Shown here: one piece after another, positions 34,413 through 43,714 of the stretch | Numbering within the stretch: the first letter of the stretch is position 1 | Layout: each line of letters starts with the position of its first letter | Source of the DNA: Bradyrhizobium prioriisuperbiae | GTDB taxonomy: Bacteria; Pseudomonadota; Alphaproteobacteria; Rhizobiales; Xanthobacteraceae | NCBI RefSeq assembly: GCF_032397745.1 | Contig: NZ_CP135921.1 | Location: 5,320,501-5,384,500 of the forward strand | Length of the DNA: 64,000 bases | Direction of reading: 5' to 3' | Translations under genes and position numbers: made by a program | Notes under the pieces: generated by a model | Database searches by the model: none | What the model was told of the DNA's origin: nothing | What the model saw: only the letters and a program-made list of their open reading frames with translations

Positions 34413-36707
34413 ATGGCTCCCATCAAGTTCGGCGTCGGTCATAGCGTCCGCCGCAAGGAAGACGACGCTCTCATTCGCGGCAAGGGCCGCTACACCGCCG
34501 ATCACGCCCCCTCCAGCCTGCTGCATGCCCTGGTGCTGCGTTCGCCGCACGCCCATGCCAAATTCAAGCTCGACGCGTCGAAGGCGCGCAACCTGCCGGG
34601 CGTCGCCGCCATCCTGACGGCAGACGACACCGCCGCTCTCGGCGATCTTCCCTGCCTGTTCAACCTGCCGGACGAGCCGTTCACCGCACCGTCATATCCG
34701 ATCCTGGCCAAGGACCACGTGCGTCATGTCGGCGACGCCATCGCCTTTGTGGTGGCCGAGACCCTGGATCAGGCACGCGATGCGCTCGAGGCTGTCAGCG
34801 TCGAATGGCAGGCACTGCCTTCAGCCATCGGCGCCATCCAGGCGCTGAAGAAGGACGCGCCGCAGATCTGGCCCGACAAGCCCGGCAACGTGCTGTTCGA
34901 CACATCGATCGGCGACAGGAAAGCCGTCGAGGCGGCGTTCGCGAAGGCGCATGCGGTGGCGGAGATCGCGATCGTCAATCCGCGCATCGTCACCAACTAC
35001 ATGGAAACCCGCGGTGTCATCTGTGAGTACGACGCGAAAGCCGATCATCTGACGCTGACCATCGGCAGCCAGGGCAGCCATCGTCTGCGCGATATCCTCT
35101 GCCAGAACATTCTCAACATCCCGGTCGAGAAGATGCGGGTGATCTGCCCGGATGTCGGCGGCGGCTTCGGCACCAAGCTGTTTCCCTACCGCGAATATGC
35201 ACTGGCCGCGCTCGCCGCGCGCAAGCTGCGCAAGACGGTGAAGTGGGTGGCCGAGCGTGCCGATCATTTTGTCGGCGACGCCCAGGGCCGCGACAACATC
35301 ACCACCGCGAAAATGGCGCTTGCGGAGGACGGCAAGTTCCTCGGCATGGATGTCGATCTCGTCTCCGACATGGGCGCGTATCTGTCGACCTTCGGGCCTT
35401 ACATCCCGCATGGCGGTGCCGGCATGCTGCCCGGTCTTTACGACATCCAGGCGTTCTACTGCCGCGTCCGCACCGTGTTCACCAACACCGTGCCGGTCGA
35501 TGCCTATCGCGGCGCCGGCCGTCCCGAGGCGGCTTATGTGGTGGAGCGGCTGGTCGATGCGGCTGCGCGCAAGCTCGGCATGACGCCCGATGCCATCCGC
35601 CGCAAGAATTTCATTCCGCCGCGCGCGATGCCCTACACAACCGCGACCGGCAAGGTTTATGACTCCGGTGATTTCGTCGCGCACATGAAGCGTGCGATGG
35701 AGGTGGCCGACTGGAAGGAGTTTCCCAAGCGCGCCAAGGCGGCGAAAAAGCAGGGGCTGGTGCGCGGCATCGGGCTCGGCACTTATGTCGAAGTCTGCGG
35801 CACCATGGGCGAGGAGACCGCGGAAGTGCGGCTCGATCCCAACGGCGACGTGACAGTCTTGATCGGCACCCAGTCGAGCGGGCAGGGGCATGCGACCGCC
35901 TATGCGCAGCTGGTCGCTGAGCAGTTCGGCCTGTCGCCGGAGCGCGTGCACATGATTCAAGGCGACACCGACCTGGTCGCGACGGGGCTCGGCACCGGCG
36001 GCTCCAGCTCGATTCCGTCGGGCGGCGTCAGCGTTGAGCGAGCCACCCGCAAGCTCGGCACCAGCCTGAAGGAGCTGGCGTCCGAAGTGCTGGAAACCGG
36101 CGCTGGCGATCTCGAGATCATCGACGGCACCATCCGCATCGCCGGCACCGACCGCACTGTGTCGTTCGCGGACCTTGCCAAGGGCGCCGATCCCAAGAAG
36201 CTGACCGCCAGCGAGAAGTTCTCGAGCGCCGACGGCACCTTCCCGAACGGCACGCATGTGGTGGAGGTCGAGATCGACCCGGCCACCGGCGTCATCCGGA
36301 TCGTCAACTATGTGATCGTCGACGATTTCGGTGTGACGCTCAATCCGCTGATGCTGGCGGGCCAGGTGCATGGCGGCACCATGCAGGGCATCGGCCAGGC
36401 GCTGATGGAGCAGACGGTCTACGACGCCAAGGACGGCCAGCTCGTCACCGGCACGTTCATGGACTATGCGCTGCCGCGCGCCGCCGATGGTCCCGCGATC
36501 CAGTTCGAAACCCACAACGTGCCCTGCACCACCAATCCGCTCGGCGTGAAGGGCGCGGGCGAGGCGGGCGCGATCGGCTCCTGCCCGGCGGTGATGAATG
36601 CCATCGTCGAAGGCCTGTGGCGGGAGTATCAGATCGACCACATCGATATGCCGGCGACGCCGGAACGGGTGTGGGTCACCATCCAGCGCCATCACAAGCC
36701 GTCATGA
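34413..36707 (+). CDS. Xanthine dehydrogenase-family molybdopterin-binding subunit (CoxL-like, form II)
   Basis: 764 residues, the normal length of a large subunit. N-terminal aldehyde-oxidase-type a/b-hammerhead (VGHSVRRKEDDALIRGKGRY), the Moco-binding loops DVGGGFGTKLFPYREY and GQGHATAYAQ, the active-site loop AYRGAGR at 364-370, and the catalytic Glu717 in KGAGEAGAIG. The loop is AYRGAGR, not the AYRCSFR of true CO dehydrogenase, so CO oxidation is not supported; an aldehyde or N-heterocycle substrate is more likely. No FAD or 2Fe-2S subunit gene lies on either side; instead c-type cytochrome genes follow. No signal peptide is visible. Confidence 0.88.
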   Translation: MAPIKFGVGHSVRRKEDDALIRGKGRYTADHAPSSLLHALVLRSPHAHAKFKLDASKARNLPGVAAILTADDTAALGDLPCLFNLPDEPFTAPSYPILAKDHVRHVGDAIAFVVAETLDQARDALEAVSVEWQALPSAIGAIQALKKDAPQIWPDKPGNVLFDTSIGDRKAVEAAFAKAHAVAEIAIVNPRIVTNYMETRGVICEYDAKADHLTLTIGSQGSHRLRDILCQNILNIPVEKMRVICPDVGGGFGTKLFPYREYALAALAARKLRKTVKWVAERADHFVGDAQGRDNITTAKMALAEDGKFLGMDVDLVSDMGAYLSTFGPYIPHGGAGMLPGLYDIQAFYCRVRTVFTNTVPVDAYRGAGRPEAAYVVERLVDAAARKLGMTPDAIRRKNFIPPRAMPYTTATGKVYDSGDFVAHMKRAMEVADWKEFPKRAKAAKKQGLVRGIGLGTYVEVCGTMGEETAEVRLDPNGDVTVLIGTQSSGQGHATAYAQLVAEQFGLSPERVHMIQGDTDLVATGLGTGGSSSIPSGGVSVERATRKLGTSLKELASEVLETGAGDLEIIDGTIRIAGTDRTVSFADLAKGADPKKLTASEKFSSADGTFPNGTHVVEVEIDPATGVIRIVNYVIVDDFGVTLNPLMLAGQVHGGTMQGIGQALMEQTVYDAKDGQLVTGTFMDYALPRAADGPAIQFETHNVPCTTNPLGVKGAGEAGAIGSCPAVMNAIVEGLWREYQIDHIDMPATPERVWVTIQRHHKPS

Positions 36708-36827
36708 TCGAGATGGCATGTGCGGAATAACTTGCGGCCGGCGGTGTTCAATTGGATTGGACGATCGCCGGCTTGATTTCTCGAAGCCTTATTTCAATGC
36801 GGGTGCGCCCGCGAGGGGGAATGACAG

Positions 36828-37265
36828 ATGATGCGTGCATTGGTTGTCGCCGGAGCCCTGGTTCTGGGAATCTCGGTGGTTGCGGCCCAGACCCAGGATC
36901 CGATCGCGGCCCGCAAGGCCCTGATGAAGGACACCGGCAAGCAGGCGGGCGGCGGCGCGGCCATGGTGCGGGGTGAAGCACCGTTCGACCTTGCCAAGGC
37001 CAAGGCGATCTTCGTCGCCGTGCAGAAGCAGGCGGCGGAAGCCCCCGCGCTTTTCCCGGACAATTCGAAGACGGGCGGCGAGACCGCGGCATTGCCGGCG
37101 ATCTGGGAGAAAAAAGCGGATTTTGACGCACGTTTCGTGAAACTTGGTGAAGACGCCAAGGCGGCGCAAGCGAGTGTCACCGATCTCGAAACCTTCAAGG
37201 TGGCATTTGCGGGTGTCGGCAAGAACTGCGGCGGTTGCCACGAGCTTTATCGCCTGAAGAAATAA
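36828..37265 (+). CDS. Cytochrome c' family protein
   Basis: 145 residues with a signal peptide (MMRALVVAGALVLGISVVAA, cleavage likely near AQT) and one heme motif at the extreme C-terminus, CGGCH (Cys134, Cys137, His138), as in class II cytochromes c. The mature part is predicted four-helical (KAKAIFVAVQKQAAEAPALF). It is exported to the periplasm; family members carry electrons or bind NO/CO. It lies 120 bases after the CoxL-like gene and ends at a strong terminator, so the two may share a transcript. Confidence 0.87.
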   Translation: MMRALVVAGALVLGISVVAAQTQDPIAARKALMKDTGKQAGGGAAMVRGEAPFDLAKAKAIFVAVQKQAAEAPALFPDNSKTGGETAALPAIWEKKADFDARFVKLGEDAKAAQASVTDLETFKVAFAGVGKNCGGCHELYRLKK

Positions 37266-37288
37266 CCGGCGCCGCGTTGCCGGCGTCA

Positions 37289-37321
37289 AGAGGGCGGGAC
37301 CGTGTTACGGTTCCGCCCTCT
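37289..37321 (+). terminator. Rho-independent terminator after the cytochrome c' gene
   Basis: AGAGGGCGGGACCGT (37289-37303), loop GTT, ACGGTTCCGCCCTCT (37307-37321): a 15-bp stem with a single G-U pair, followed by GTCATTTG. It starts 23 bases after the cytochrome stop codon. The tail is only partly T-rich. Confidence 0.7.
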
Positions 37322-37501
37322 GTCATTTGAATGGTCCGCCGGGCCAATGGCGTTATGTCGCGGCGGCGGCTGTCGCGAAAACAATTTTTGGATTGCTGGA
37401 ATACATGGTCTGATCGCTCAGTCTAACAGAGATGCGCAGCTGTCCGGCCCACGTCGGGGCAGCGTCCCCATCGATTTCTGACTTATTCCACGGACTGACG
37501 C

Positions 37502-38428
37502 ATGTTTCGCAAATTCGTTCTCCTCGCCTTGGTCGTTGTTGCCGCAGGGCTCGGCGTGTTCTGGTTCATCACCATCCCCGCCGTCATTCCGGCCAGCGCG
37601 TTGCCGGCCCATAAGCCCGATCTCGGCAATGGCGAGACGGCATTCAATGCCGGCGGCTGTTCCTCCTGCCATGCCGTCCCCAATCAGCCGGATCGCCTGC
37701 GGCTCGGTGGTGGGCTTCCGATTCCCTCGCCATTCGGGACGTTCTATGCGCCGAACATCTCGCCTGATCCCAACGATGGCATCGGGCGCTGGAGCGAGGC
37801 GGATTTCGTCACCGCGGTGCTGAAGGGCACGTCGCCGCAGGGCACGCACTATTTTCCGGCGTTTCCCTACGGCTCCTACCAGCACGCCCGGGTGGATGAC
37901 GTGCGCGACCTGTTCGCCTATCTCAAGACCTTGCCGGCGCTCAGTGGCAGGATCAGGGATCACGACGTGCCGTTTCCGTTCAACATCCGGCGCAATCTCG
38001 GCGGCTGGAAGTTTCTGTTCCTCGACGGCAAGCCGTTCGTGCCCGATCCGGCGAAATCCGAGCAGTGGAATCGCGGCGCCTATCTGGTGAACTCTTTCGG
38101 CCACTGCGCGGAGTGCCACAGCCCGCGCAATGCGCTCGGCGGCATCATCACGGCGCAGCGCTTCGCCGGCGGTCCCAATCCGGAAGGCAAGGGCTGGGTG
38201 CCGAACATCACGCAGAAGGGTCTGTCGGAGTGGAGCGAGAAGGCGATCGCCTATTTCCTCGAGACCGGCGATACGCCCGACGGCGATTCGGTGGGCAGCA
38301 CCATGACGCGGGTGATCCGCAATACGTCGCAGCTGAGCGAAGCGGATCGCACGGCGATGTCGGTGTATCTGAAGTCATTGCCGGCGGTGGAGGGGCCACC
38401 GAGGCCGAAGAGCGCTGAGGCAAAATAG
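37502..38428 (+). CDS. Di-heme cytochrome c, membrane-anchored
   Basis: 308 residues. A single hydrophobic N-terminal segment (VLLALVVVAAGLGVFWFITI) with no obvious cleavage site suggests a membrane anchor. Two heme motifs: CSSCH (Cys53-His57) and CAECH (Cys202-His206), each followed by a domain with its own distal Met candidates. Similar to cytochrome c subunits of membrane-bound alcohol/aldehyde dehydrogenases, which pass electrons to the respiratory chain. It is downstream of the CoxL-like and cytochrome c' genes but beyond a terminator, so it has its own promoter in the 236-base gap. Confidence 0.86.
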   Translation: MFRKFVLLALVVVAAGLGVFWFITIPAVIPASALPAHKPDLGNGETAFNAGGCSSCHAVPNQPDRLRLGGGLPIPSPFGTFYAPNISPDPNDGIGRWSEADFVTAVLKGTSPQGTHYFPAFPYGSYQHARVDDVRDLFAYLKTLPALSGRIRDHDVPFPFNIRRNLGGWKFLFLDGKPFVPDPAKSEQWNRGAYLVNSFGHCAECHSPRNALGGIITAQRFAGGPNPEGKGWVPNITQKGLSEWSEKAIAYFLETGDTPDGDSVGSTMTRVIRNTSQLSEADRTAMSVYLKSLPAVEGPPRPKSAEAK

Positions 38429-38486
38429 ACGTTGCGCCGCCGGCGCGAGGAGAAGCGATACGGCTTGCGGCATATGAACAAGGAAA

Positions 38487-38514
38487 AACCTCCGGCGGGG
38501 CATCGCCGGAGGTT
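38487..38514 (-). terminator. Rho-independent terminator of the porin gene
   Basis: On the minus strand AACCTCCGGCG, loop ATGCCC, CGCCGGAGGTT then TTTCC: a perfect 11-bp stem with a U-tract, 44 bases after the porin stop. The U-tract orientation fits the leftward porin gene. It may also stop the rightward cytochrome transcript. Confidence 0.75.
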
Positions 38515-38557
38515 CCTGGAGGTTTACTAAGAAGATCTCCTTTCGTGTTGTTGACGA

Positions 38558-40051
38558 TCAGAAGCTGCGCAGGATCTGAACCGCGCCGTTGTAGGCGTTC
38601 TGATCCTTGATGGTGAACGGGTAGTTGGCGCCATAACCCGGAACGTTCGAGGAGACGAACGTGCCGCTGTAGTTCTGGTCGAGGTGGGTGTAGATGAACT
38701 CAGCCGACAGCGTCAGGTTCTGAACCGGGGTCCAGGCCGTCCGGGTGCCGATCTGGGCAACCGCCAGCTTCGAGGTGCCGAAGCCCGGAGGAGGCGCAAC
38801 ACCGCCCAGGATCGCCGTCGTCAGCGCAAGGTCACCCGAGCCGTACGAGATCGTGCTGTACGAACCGAACACCGAGGTTCGCCATGCCGGGGTCCAGTAG
38901 TGCTCATAGTAGGCGCTCACGTCCCACGCATTGCTCTTGCTGATGCTGGTGCCGTTGGCCGCGCTGGTGCCGCTGTAGACGCCGTCGAGAATGTAGCCAA
39001 ACCCGATGGTGCCGCCATTGGCGATCGCGAAACGACCCGCACCCGCGCTATCCCAGGTGCCGCCCCAGACGTACTTGGCAGCGCCGTTGGCGAAGGTGGC
39101 TTCAACCTTCAAGCTGTCGCCCACGCCGGTCGGCAGGTTCTTCAGCTCGAAAGCGCCGGTGACTGCGTAGCCCCAGGTCGATTCCGGGTGCCCCGAGTCG
39201 CTGGAGGCGGGGGTGTAGTAAGTGCCGTGGACTTCGTGCGCCGCCGCACCGAAGTGCAGAGAGCCCCAGGCCTGGTCGAGGCGGATGTTGCCGACGATGT
39301 CAGGAACGTGATCGCCGCCCGAAGCGTTGCCCAGGAAGGTGTTCGCCGAGGTGCCGTAGCCCGGGGTGATGCCAGCGGCCAGGAACGGAACGGCGAACGG
39401 CTGCGACGCGTTGATCACGCCGGCAGTGCGGTAGGGCTGAGCGTCTTCGAGCGAAATCGTCGCCGACACACCGTTGCCGAACGAGGCGGTGTAGGCGATC
39501 TGCGGGATGCCGGTGGCATCGTTGGAGCCGGCGAGGAAACCGGACGAGATGTACGGCTTGGCCAGCGCCCACTGCGGATCGAACTGCGAGACGGCCTTAC
39601 CGAAGGTGAAGCCGGCGAACTGGATGAACAGGAAGTCGTTCTCGACGAAGCCGCCCGCGATGTTTTCGCGGCCCTGAGCGAAGTCGAACTGCAGGTTGGC
39701 GTAGGTGCGCAACACGCCGTATTCGGTCGACGTGCGGGTATCCAGGAACAGGTTCAGGCGCTCACGCGTCGAGAAGTAGTTCCGGTTGTATGAACCCGCG
39801 CCGTTGGCGCCGCCCTGCCAGAACGGCACGTCGTAGGTGGTGCCGTTGAACGCAGTGTCCAGGCGCAACGCACCGCCGATGCGGAGGCAGGTGTCGGTGC
39901 CGGGGATATAATAGAAGCCGGCGCCGTAGAGCGAGCAGATCTTGACGTACTCGACCGCTTTGGCCTTGACGGGAAGATCGGCTGCCTGTGCGCCGGACAG
40001 CGCGACGAAACCCGCCGCGGTGCCCAGCATGAGGCTCTTCGTAATATTCAT
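38558..40051 (-). CDS. Outer-membrane porin (Omp2b/RopA-type)
   Basis: 497 residues from the ATG at 40051, which has a GGAGG ribosome site seven bases upstream; an upstream Met at 40114 lacks one. Signal peptide of 23 residues ending SGAQA, mature start ADLPVKAKAVEYVKICSLYG and GFYYIPGTDTCLRIGG, the usual start of Bradyrhizobium-type porins. The remainder alternates in beta-strand fashion and ends in Phe (ILRSF), the outer-membrane insertion signal. Trimeric general porin for small hydrophilic solutes. A terminator follows, a promoter candidate precedes, and the codon choice is that of a highly expressed gene. Confidence 0.93.
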   Translation of the reverse strand: MNITKSLMLGTAAGFVALSGAQAADLPVKAKAVEYVKICSLYGAGFYYIPGTDTCLRIGGALRLDTAFNGTTYDVPFWQGGANGAGSYNRNYFSTRERLNLFLDTRTSTEYGVLRTYANLQFDFAQGRENIAGGFVENDFLFIQFAGFTFGKAVSQFDPQWALAKPYISSGFLAGSNDATGIPQIAYTASFGNGVSATISLEDAQPYRTAGVINASQPFAVPFLAAGITPGYGTSANTFLGNASGGDHVPDIVGNIRLDQAWGSLHFGAAAHEVHGTYYTPASSDSGHPESTWGYAVTGAFELKNLPTGVGDSLKVEATFANGAAKYVWGGTWDSAGAGRFAIANGGTIGFGYILDGVYSGTSAANGTSISKSNAWDVSAYYEHYWTPAWRTSVFGSYSTISYGSGDLALTTAILGGVAPPPGFGTSKLAVAQIGTRTAWTPVQNLTLSAEFIYTHLDQNYSGTFVSSNVPGYGANYPFTIKDQNAYNGAVQILRSF

Positions 40052-40615
40052 TCTAGACCTCCAAGTTTTTGTCTTGTGGGTCCGGTATGTCTGGCGCGGT
40101 CGCGCCGCTAACAATCCGTGCCCGCGAACCCGGCTCAGTGCCCCGCAAACACGCGACGCAACTTCAGCGAAACCACCAGACGGGACGACTTTGAGGGTGC
40201 CCCCCTCCGCCGCACGAAATTGATACGTAATGAAAACAGATAACTCAAATAGGAAACTTAGTTATATAATTTTATGGCGGAACGTGTTGCGGGCGGGCCA
40301 CAGATGCTTCGCCTCGTTTTGACTGTCCGCGGCAAATTAGCCCAACTTTAAAAACGGCTGGAATTTCAGCGCTTTGTGCCCGTTGTTGTGGCTTGTGTTG
40401 GTTATATTTCTAAATTACATTTCGTTCACGAACCCGTGAGATTCGTTACGTTTTCGCAAGGTGGGGAGGGCATTCCCGTCCTGCGGACTATTCCCGCCCC
40501 TCGTCGGGCGGGCAGCGCCGGCACCGAGTCGGCGGGCATGACGGGCCTCACGCAACAATGCGGGATGTTGAATCAATCGACACCCACCTGGATGGCTTGT
40601 GGTGGAGGTGTTGGA
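40052..40615. other. Intergenic region between porin and MarR-type gene
   Basis: 564 bases between divergent genes. 40216-40275 is strongly AT-rich (contains TATATAAT at 40263-40270) and holds the candidate porin promoter. The stretch 40276-40615 has no coding frame I believe; a rightward frame from 40376 reads into the MarR-type gene but its first 80 residues are not family-like and the ATG at 40616 has a much better ribosome site. The promoter of the MarR-type gene must lie here. Confidence 0.45.
40220..40248 (-). promoter_or_regulatory. Candidate porin promoter
   Basis: Read on the minus strand, TTGAGT (40248-40243) and TATCAA (40225-40220) are 17 bases apart, inside the AT-rich block 40216-40275. 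This predicts a leader of roughly 160 bases before the porin ATG, long but not unusual for porin mRNAs that are targets of small RNAs. Confidence 0.45.
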
Positions 40616-41233
40616 ATGTCGATTCGCAGAAATGCGCAGCGGGCCGAGGCCGTTTTTTTCTCGGGGGACAAGAGCGCCGGGCCGGCTTCGTCGAAGGTTT
40701 CTGCCGCGCCGAAACCCTCTGCTTCGCCGAAGTCTTCCAGGGACCGCAGCGTGCCTGCGCCGAGCAAGGACTACACGACCTACCGCGAGATTTTCTGGGA
40801 TCTGATCTCGATCACCAGCAATCTCGAGGACATGCGCCGGCACTGGGCCAAGAAGTTCGGTGTCACGGGTCCGCAGTGGGCGATCATGCTGGCGATCAAC
40901 GACATGGACAAAGGCGGTGGCGTGCCGGTCGGCGAGGTCTCCGCGAAAATCCACGCGGTGTCGACATTCGTCACCACCCAGACCAAGCTGCTCGAGCAGC
41001 GCGGCCTCCTGACGCGCGTGTCGTCCACGGCCGATGCCCGGGTCGTGCTGATGTCGCTGTCGGACCGCGCCCGCAAGGAGATCGCGAGGTATTTCGGGCA
41101 GTGGGGCGATCTGCACAGTTTCATCTTCGCCGATTTCGATGCCGCGGCGCTGCGCGACATCAAGCAGAAGCTCGAATTCCTGAAGCGGCGAACCGATATC
41201 GCCAGTCGCCGTACCGCCGCCGACGATTTCTGA
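40616..41233 (+). CDS. MarR-family transcriptional regulator
   Basis: 205 residues from the ATG at 40616 (ribosome site TGGAGGTG). Residues 1-50 are a Ser/Ala/Pro-rich, probably disordered extension (SAAPKPSASPKSS). Residues 55-190 form the MarR fold: WAIMLAINDMDKGGGVPVGE, ISAKIHAVSTFVTTQTKLLE recognition helix, wing LLTRVSSTADARVVLMSLSD. The ligand is unknown. The divergent porin and the downstream EamA gene are possible targets, but no palindrome was found to support it. Confidence 0.83.
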   Translation: MSIRRNAQRAEAVFFSGDKSAGPASSKVSAAPKPSASPKSSRDRSVPAPSKDYTTYREIFWDLISITSNLEDMRRHWAKKFGVTGPQWAIMLAINDMDKGGGVPVGEVSAKIHAVSTFVTTQTKLLEQRGLLTRVSSTADARVVLMSLSDRARKEIARYFGQWGDLHSFIFADFDAAALRDIKQKLEFLKRRTDIASRRTAADDF

Positions 41234-41358
41234 ATTGATCTGATCGGGGTGATGGCCGCTCCGCGCATGCCACCATGCCGAATGATCGCTTTCCGTGGCC
41301 TCCGTGCCGTGGTCTGGTCTGAATCGCTCGCGCCTCCGCCTGGTCCCTTTATTTCCTG

Positions 41359-42336
41359 ATGCATATCGTCAAAGCCGTCTCGCTCAAGATCGCCTCAACG
41401 CTGATGTTTGCCCTGATGGGCGCCCAGGTGCGCTACCTGGGCGGGGCGTTCCCGGTCGGCGAGGTGGCGTTCTGCCGGGCGCTGTTCGCGCTGATTCCGA
41501 TTCTCCTGGTGTTCGGCTGGCGTGGCGAGCTTCGCGGCGCGCTGCACACCAGCCGGCCGAAGGATCATGTGCTGCGCGGCGCCTTCAGCATTGTCGGAAC
41601 GTTCTGCACATTCGGCGCGCTGGCGCGGCTGCCGCTCGCCGACTACACCGCCATCGCCTTCATTGCACCGCTGATCACGGTGATCTTCGCGGCGCTGTTC
41701 CTGAAAGAGCATGTGCGGGTTTACCGCTGGAGCGCGGTGATCATTGGTTTCGGCGGCGTGATCCTGATGCTGCTGCCGTATCTCGGCAATCATGTCGAAC
41801 TGACATCATCGGTGCTACTCGGGCTTGCCTTCGCGCTCACCAACGCGCTCAGCTCGGGCGGCGCGACCATCCAGATCCGGCGGCTGACCGCGACCGAGAG
41901 CACCGCTTCGATCGTGGTGTTCATGACGCTGCTGGTGATGCTGGTGTCGCTGCTGACGGTCGCGTTCGGCTGGCGCTGGCCAGTGAGCTGGATCGAAATC
42001 GTGGCGCTGGTGGGGGTCGGCATGGCCGGCGGTCTCGGCCAGATCCTTTTCACCGACAGCTATCGTTACGCGCCGGCGTCGTTTCTCGCCCCGTTCGACT
42101 ATACCGCGATGATGTGGGCCTTCTTGTTCGGCTACCTCTTCTTTTCGGAGGTGCCGACGCCGTTCGTGATCGCAGGCGCCGTGATCGTGGCCGGTGCCGG
42201 ACTGTTCGTGATCCTGCGCGAGCGCCAGCTCGGCCTGAAGCGATCGCGCGAATTGCCGGTCGCGCCCTTGGTGGCGGCCTCCGACGACGGGGACGACGAG
42301 GATACGGCGGCCTCGACATACGCCAAGGCCTCCTAG
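41359..42336 (+). CDS. EamA (DMT) family transporter
   Basis: 325 residues, about ten membrane segments in two EamA repeats. The first repeat has LMFALMGAQVRYLGGAFPVG and ADYTAIAFIAPLITVIFAAL with FLKEHVRVYRW; the second has FLAPFDYTAMMWAFLFGYLF. Members export metabolites such as amino acids or take up small solutes; the substrate is not predictable. A hydrophilic tail (DDGDDEDTAAS) ends the protein. The gene begins 125 bases after the MarR-type gene. Confidence 0.85.
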   Translation: MHIVKAVSLKIASTLMFALMGAQVRYLGGAFPVGEVAFCRALFALIPILLVFGWRGELRGALHTSRPKDHVLRGAFSIVGTFCTFGALARLPLADYTAIAFIAPLITVIFAALFLKEHVRVYRWSAVIIGFGGVILMLLPYLGNHVELTSSVLLGLAFALTNALSSGGATIQIRRLTATESTASIVVFMTLLVMLVSLLTVAFGWRWPVSWIEIVALVGVGMAGGLGQILFTDSYRYAPASFLAPFDYTAMMWAFLFGYLFFSEVPTPFVIAGAVIVAGAGLFVILRERQLGLKRSRELPVAPLVAASDDGDDEDTAASTYAKAS

Positions 42337-42389
42337 CAGCGCATCTCGAGGCCACTGACCGCCGACGGCCGGGCTCTCGCCGGTCCTGC

Positions 42390-42626
42390 TCAAAACGCCT
42401 TGAAGGTGATGATGGTGTAGGTGTCCTGGATACCCGGCAGCACCTGCACCTTCTCGTTGATGAAGTGGCCGATATCGATGTCCTTTTCGACGTAGAATTT
42501 GACCAGCAGGTCATAGTCCCCGGCGGTGGAATAGATCTCGGATGCGATTTCGGCCTCGGCCAGGGCGTTGGCCACCACATAGGACTGGCCAAGCTTGCAT
42601 TTGATCTGAACGAAAAACGGGACCAT
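42390..42626 (-). CDS. Stand-alone Lrp/AsnC ligand-binding (RAM) domain protein
   Basis: 78 residues from the ATG at 42626 with ribosome site CGGAG. The entire protein is a RAM domain (FFVQIKCKLGQSYVVANALA, EIYSTAGDYDLLVKFYVE, VLPGIQDTYTIITFKAF). There is no DNA-binding half, so it probably senses an amino acid as an oligomer and may modulate a full-length Lrp protein or an enzyme. Longer leftward frames covering this locus start inside thiD and are not credible. Confidence 0.88.
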   Translation of the reverse strand: MVPFFVQIKCKLGQSYVVANALAEAEIASEIYSTAGDYDLLVKFYVEKDIDIGHFINEKVQVLPGIQDTYTIITFKAF

Positions 42627-42752
42627 ATCTGTATTCTCCGGCGCTAGCCCTGATTTGGGGGCAATAGAGCCAAAACCGCCCGCCATGGCAAGCCGGCTTT
42701 CCGGCCGGGGCCCCGGCCCGGAAATGACGGATTTTGTGGTGAGAATCGACCG

Positions 42753-43562
42753 ATGACGACCCCCATTGCGCTGACCATCGCAGGCTCCGATTCCAGCGGC
42801 GGGGCGGGCATCCAGGCCGACCTGAAGAGCTTCGCCGCCTGCGGGGTCTACGGCGCCTCCGTGATCACCGCGCTGACCGCGCAGAACACCCGCGGCGTCA
42901 CCGCCATTCATGCGGTGCCGGCGGATTTCGTCACGGCGCAGCTCGATGCGGTGTTCAGCGATCTCGATGTCAAAGCGGTCAAGATCGGCATGGTGGCGCA
43001 ACGCGACGTGATCGAAGCGATCGTCGCGGGGCTCGCGCGCTGGTCGGCAAAGCACGTGGTGCTGGATCCGGTGATGATTGCCACATCGGGCGACCGGTTG
43101 CTTCCCACTGAAGCGGTCGATGCATTGCGCAGCCGGCTGATTCCGCGCGCCGGCCTGATCACCCCCAATCTGCCGGAAGCGGCGGCGCTGCTCGACACTG
43201 ATATCGCCACGAGTGACGACGAGATCGAGCGGCAGGGACATCGCCTGCTGGCGCTCGGCTGTCCGGCGGTTCTGATCAAGGGCGGGCATGGCACCGGTGC
43301 GGAAAGCACCGACTACCTGATCGACCGGCAGACCACCATCCGCCTGGCCGCGCCACGCATCGCGACCCAGAACACCCACGGCACCGGCTGCTCTCTCTCC
43401 TCGGCGGTCGCAGCCGGGCTCGCCCAGGGCTATGATCTTGCGACCTCAGTCCGGCGTGCCAAGGACTATATCAGCGCCGCGATCGCAGCCGCCGACCGGC
43501 TCCAGATCGGCCATGGCCACGGGCCGGTGCATCATTTCCATGCGTTCGAGACCAAGCGCTAG
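42753..43562 (+). CDS. thiD: Hydroxymethylpyrimidine/phosphomethylpyrimidine kinase
   Basis: 269 residues. [20 protein letters not shown] is the N-terminal substrate motif; [13 protein letters not shown] and [20 protein letters not shown] (anion hole and catalytic Cys/Asp region) complete the ribokinase-type fold. It phosphorylates HMP and HMP-P in thiamine biosynthesis. It is transcribed alone, divergent from the RAM-domain gene; no TPP riboswitch was recognised in the 126-base gap. Confidence 0.94.
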   Translation: MTTPIALTIAGSDSSGGAGIQADLKSFAACGVYGASVITALTAQNTRGVTAIHAVPADFVTAQLDAVFSDLDVKAVKIGMVAQRDVIEAIVAGLARWSAKHVVLDPVMIATSGDRLLPTEAVDALRSRLIPRAGLITPNLPEAAALLDTDIATSDDEIERQGHRLLALGCPAVLIKGGHGTGAESTDYLIDRQTTIRLAAPRIATQNTHGTGCSLSSAVAAGLAQGYDLATSVRRAKDYISAAIAAADRLQIGHGHGPVHHFHAFETKR

Positions 43563-43629
43563 CTCGTCGTTCCTCTTGGTTCGAGCAGCAGCACTAGACC
43601 TGTTGTCTCCAAAAATGTCAGAACGCTGA

Positions 43630-43647
43630 CTGTCGTGTGACTGTCGC
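43630..43647 (+). promoter_or_regulatory. Degenerate PHO-box-like direct repeat ahead of pmtA
   Basis: CTGTCGT (43630-43636), GTGA, CTGTCGC (43641-43647): two 7-base repeats spaced 11 bases start to start, the geometry of a PhoB site. The units match CTGTCAT at 6 and 5 of 7 positions. It lies 67 bases ahead of the pmtA ATG. Weaker than the site ahead of plcP, so it may be coincidental. Confidence 0.35.
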
Positions 43648-43714
43648 AGTCCGTTGCTATCCCGAAATCGCAAACGATGATTTCGCGATTCCTTCAGTTG
43701 GCAGCGGACACGGC

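Noticed and set aside
34413..36707. CO dehydrogenase (CoxL form I)
   Set aside because: The active-site loop is AYRGAGR, not AYRCSFR, and the CoxM/CoxS subunits are missing.
42627..42752. TPP riboswitch ahead of thiD
   Set aside because: The conserved CUGAGA/GACCUGA-type THI-box words were not found in the short gap.
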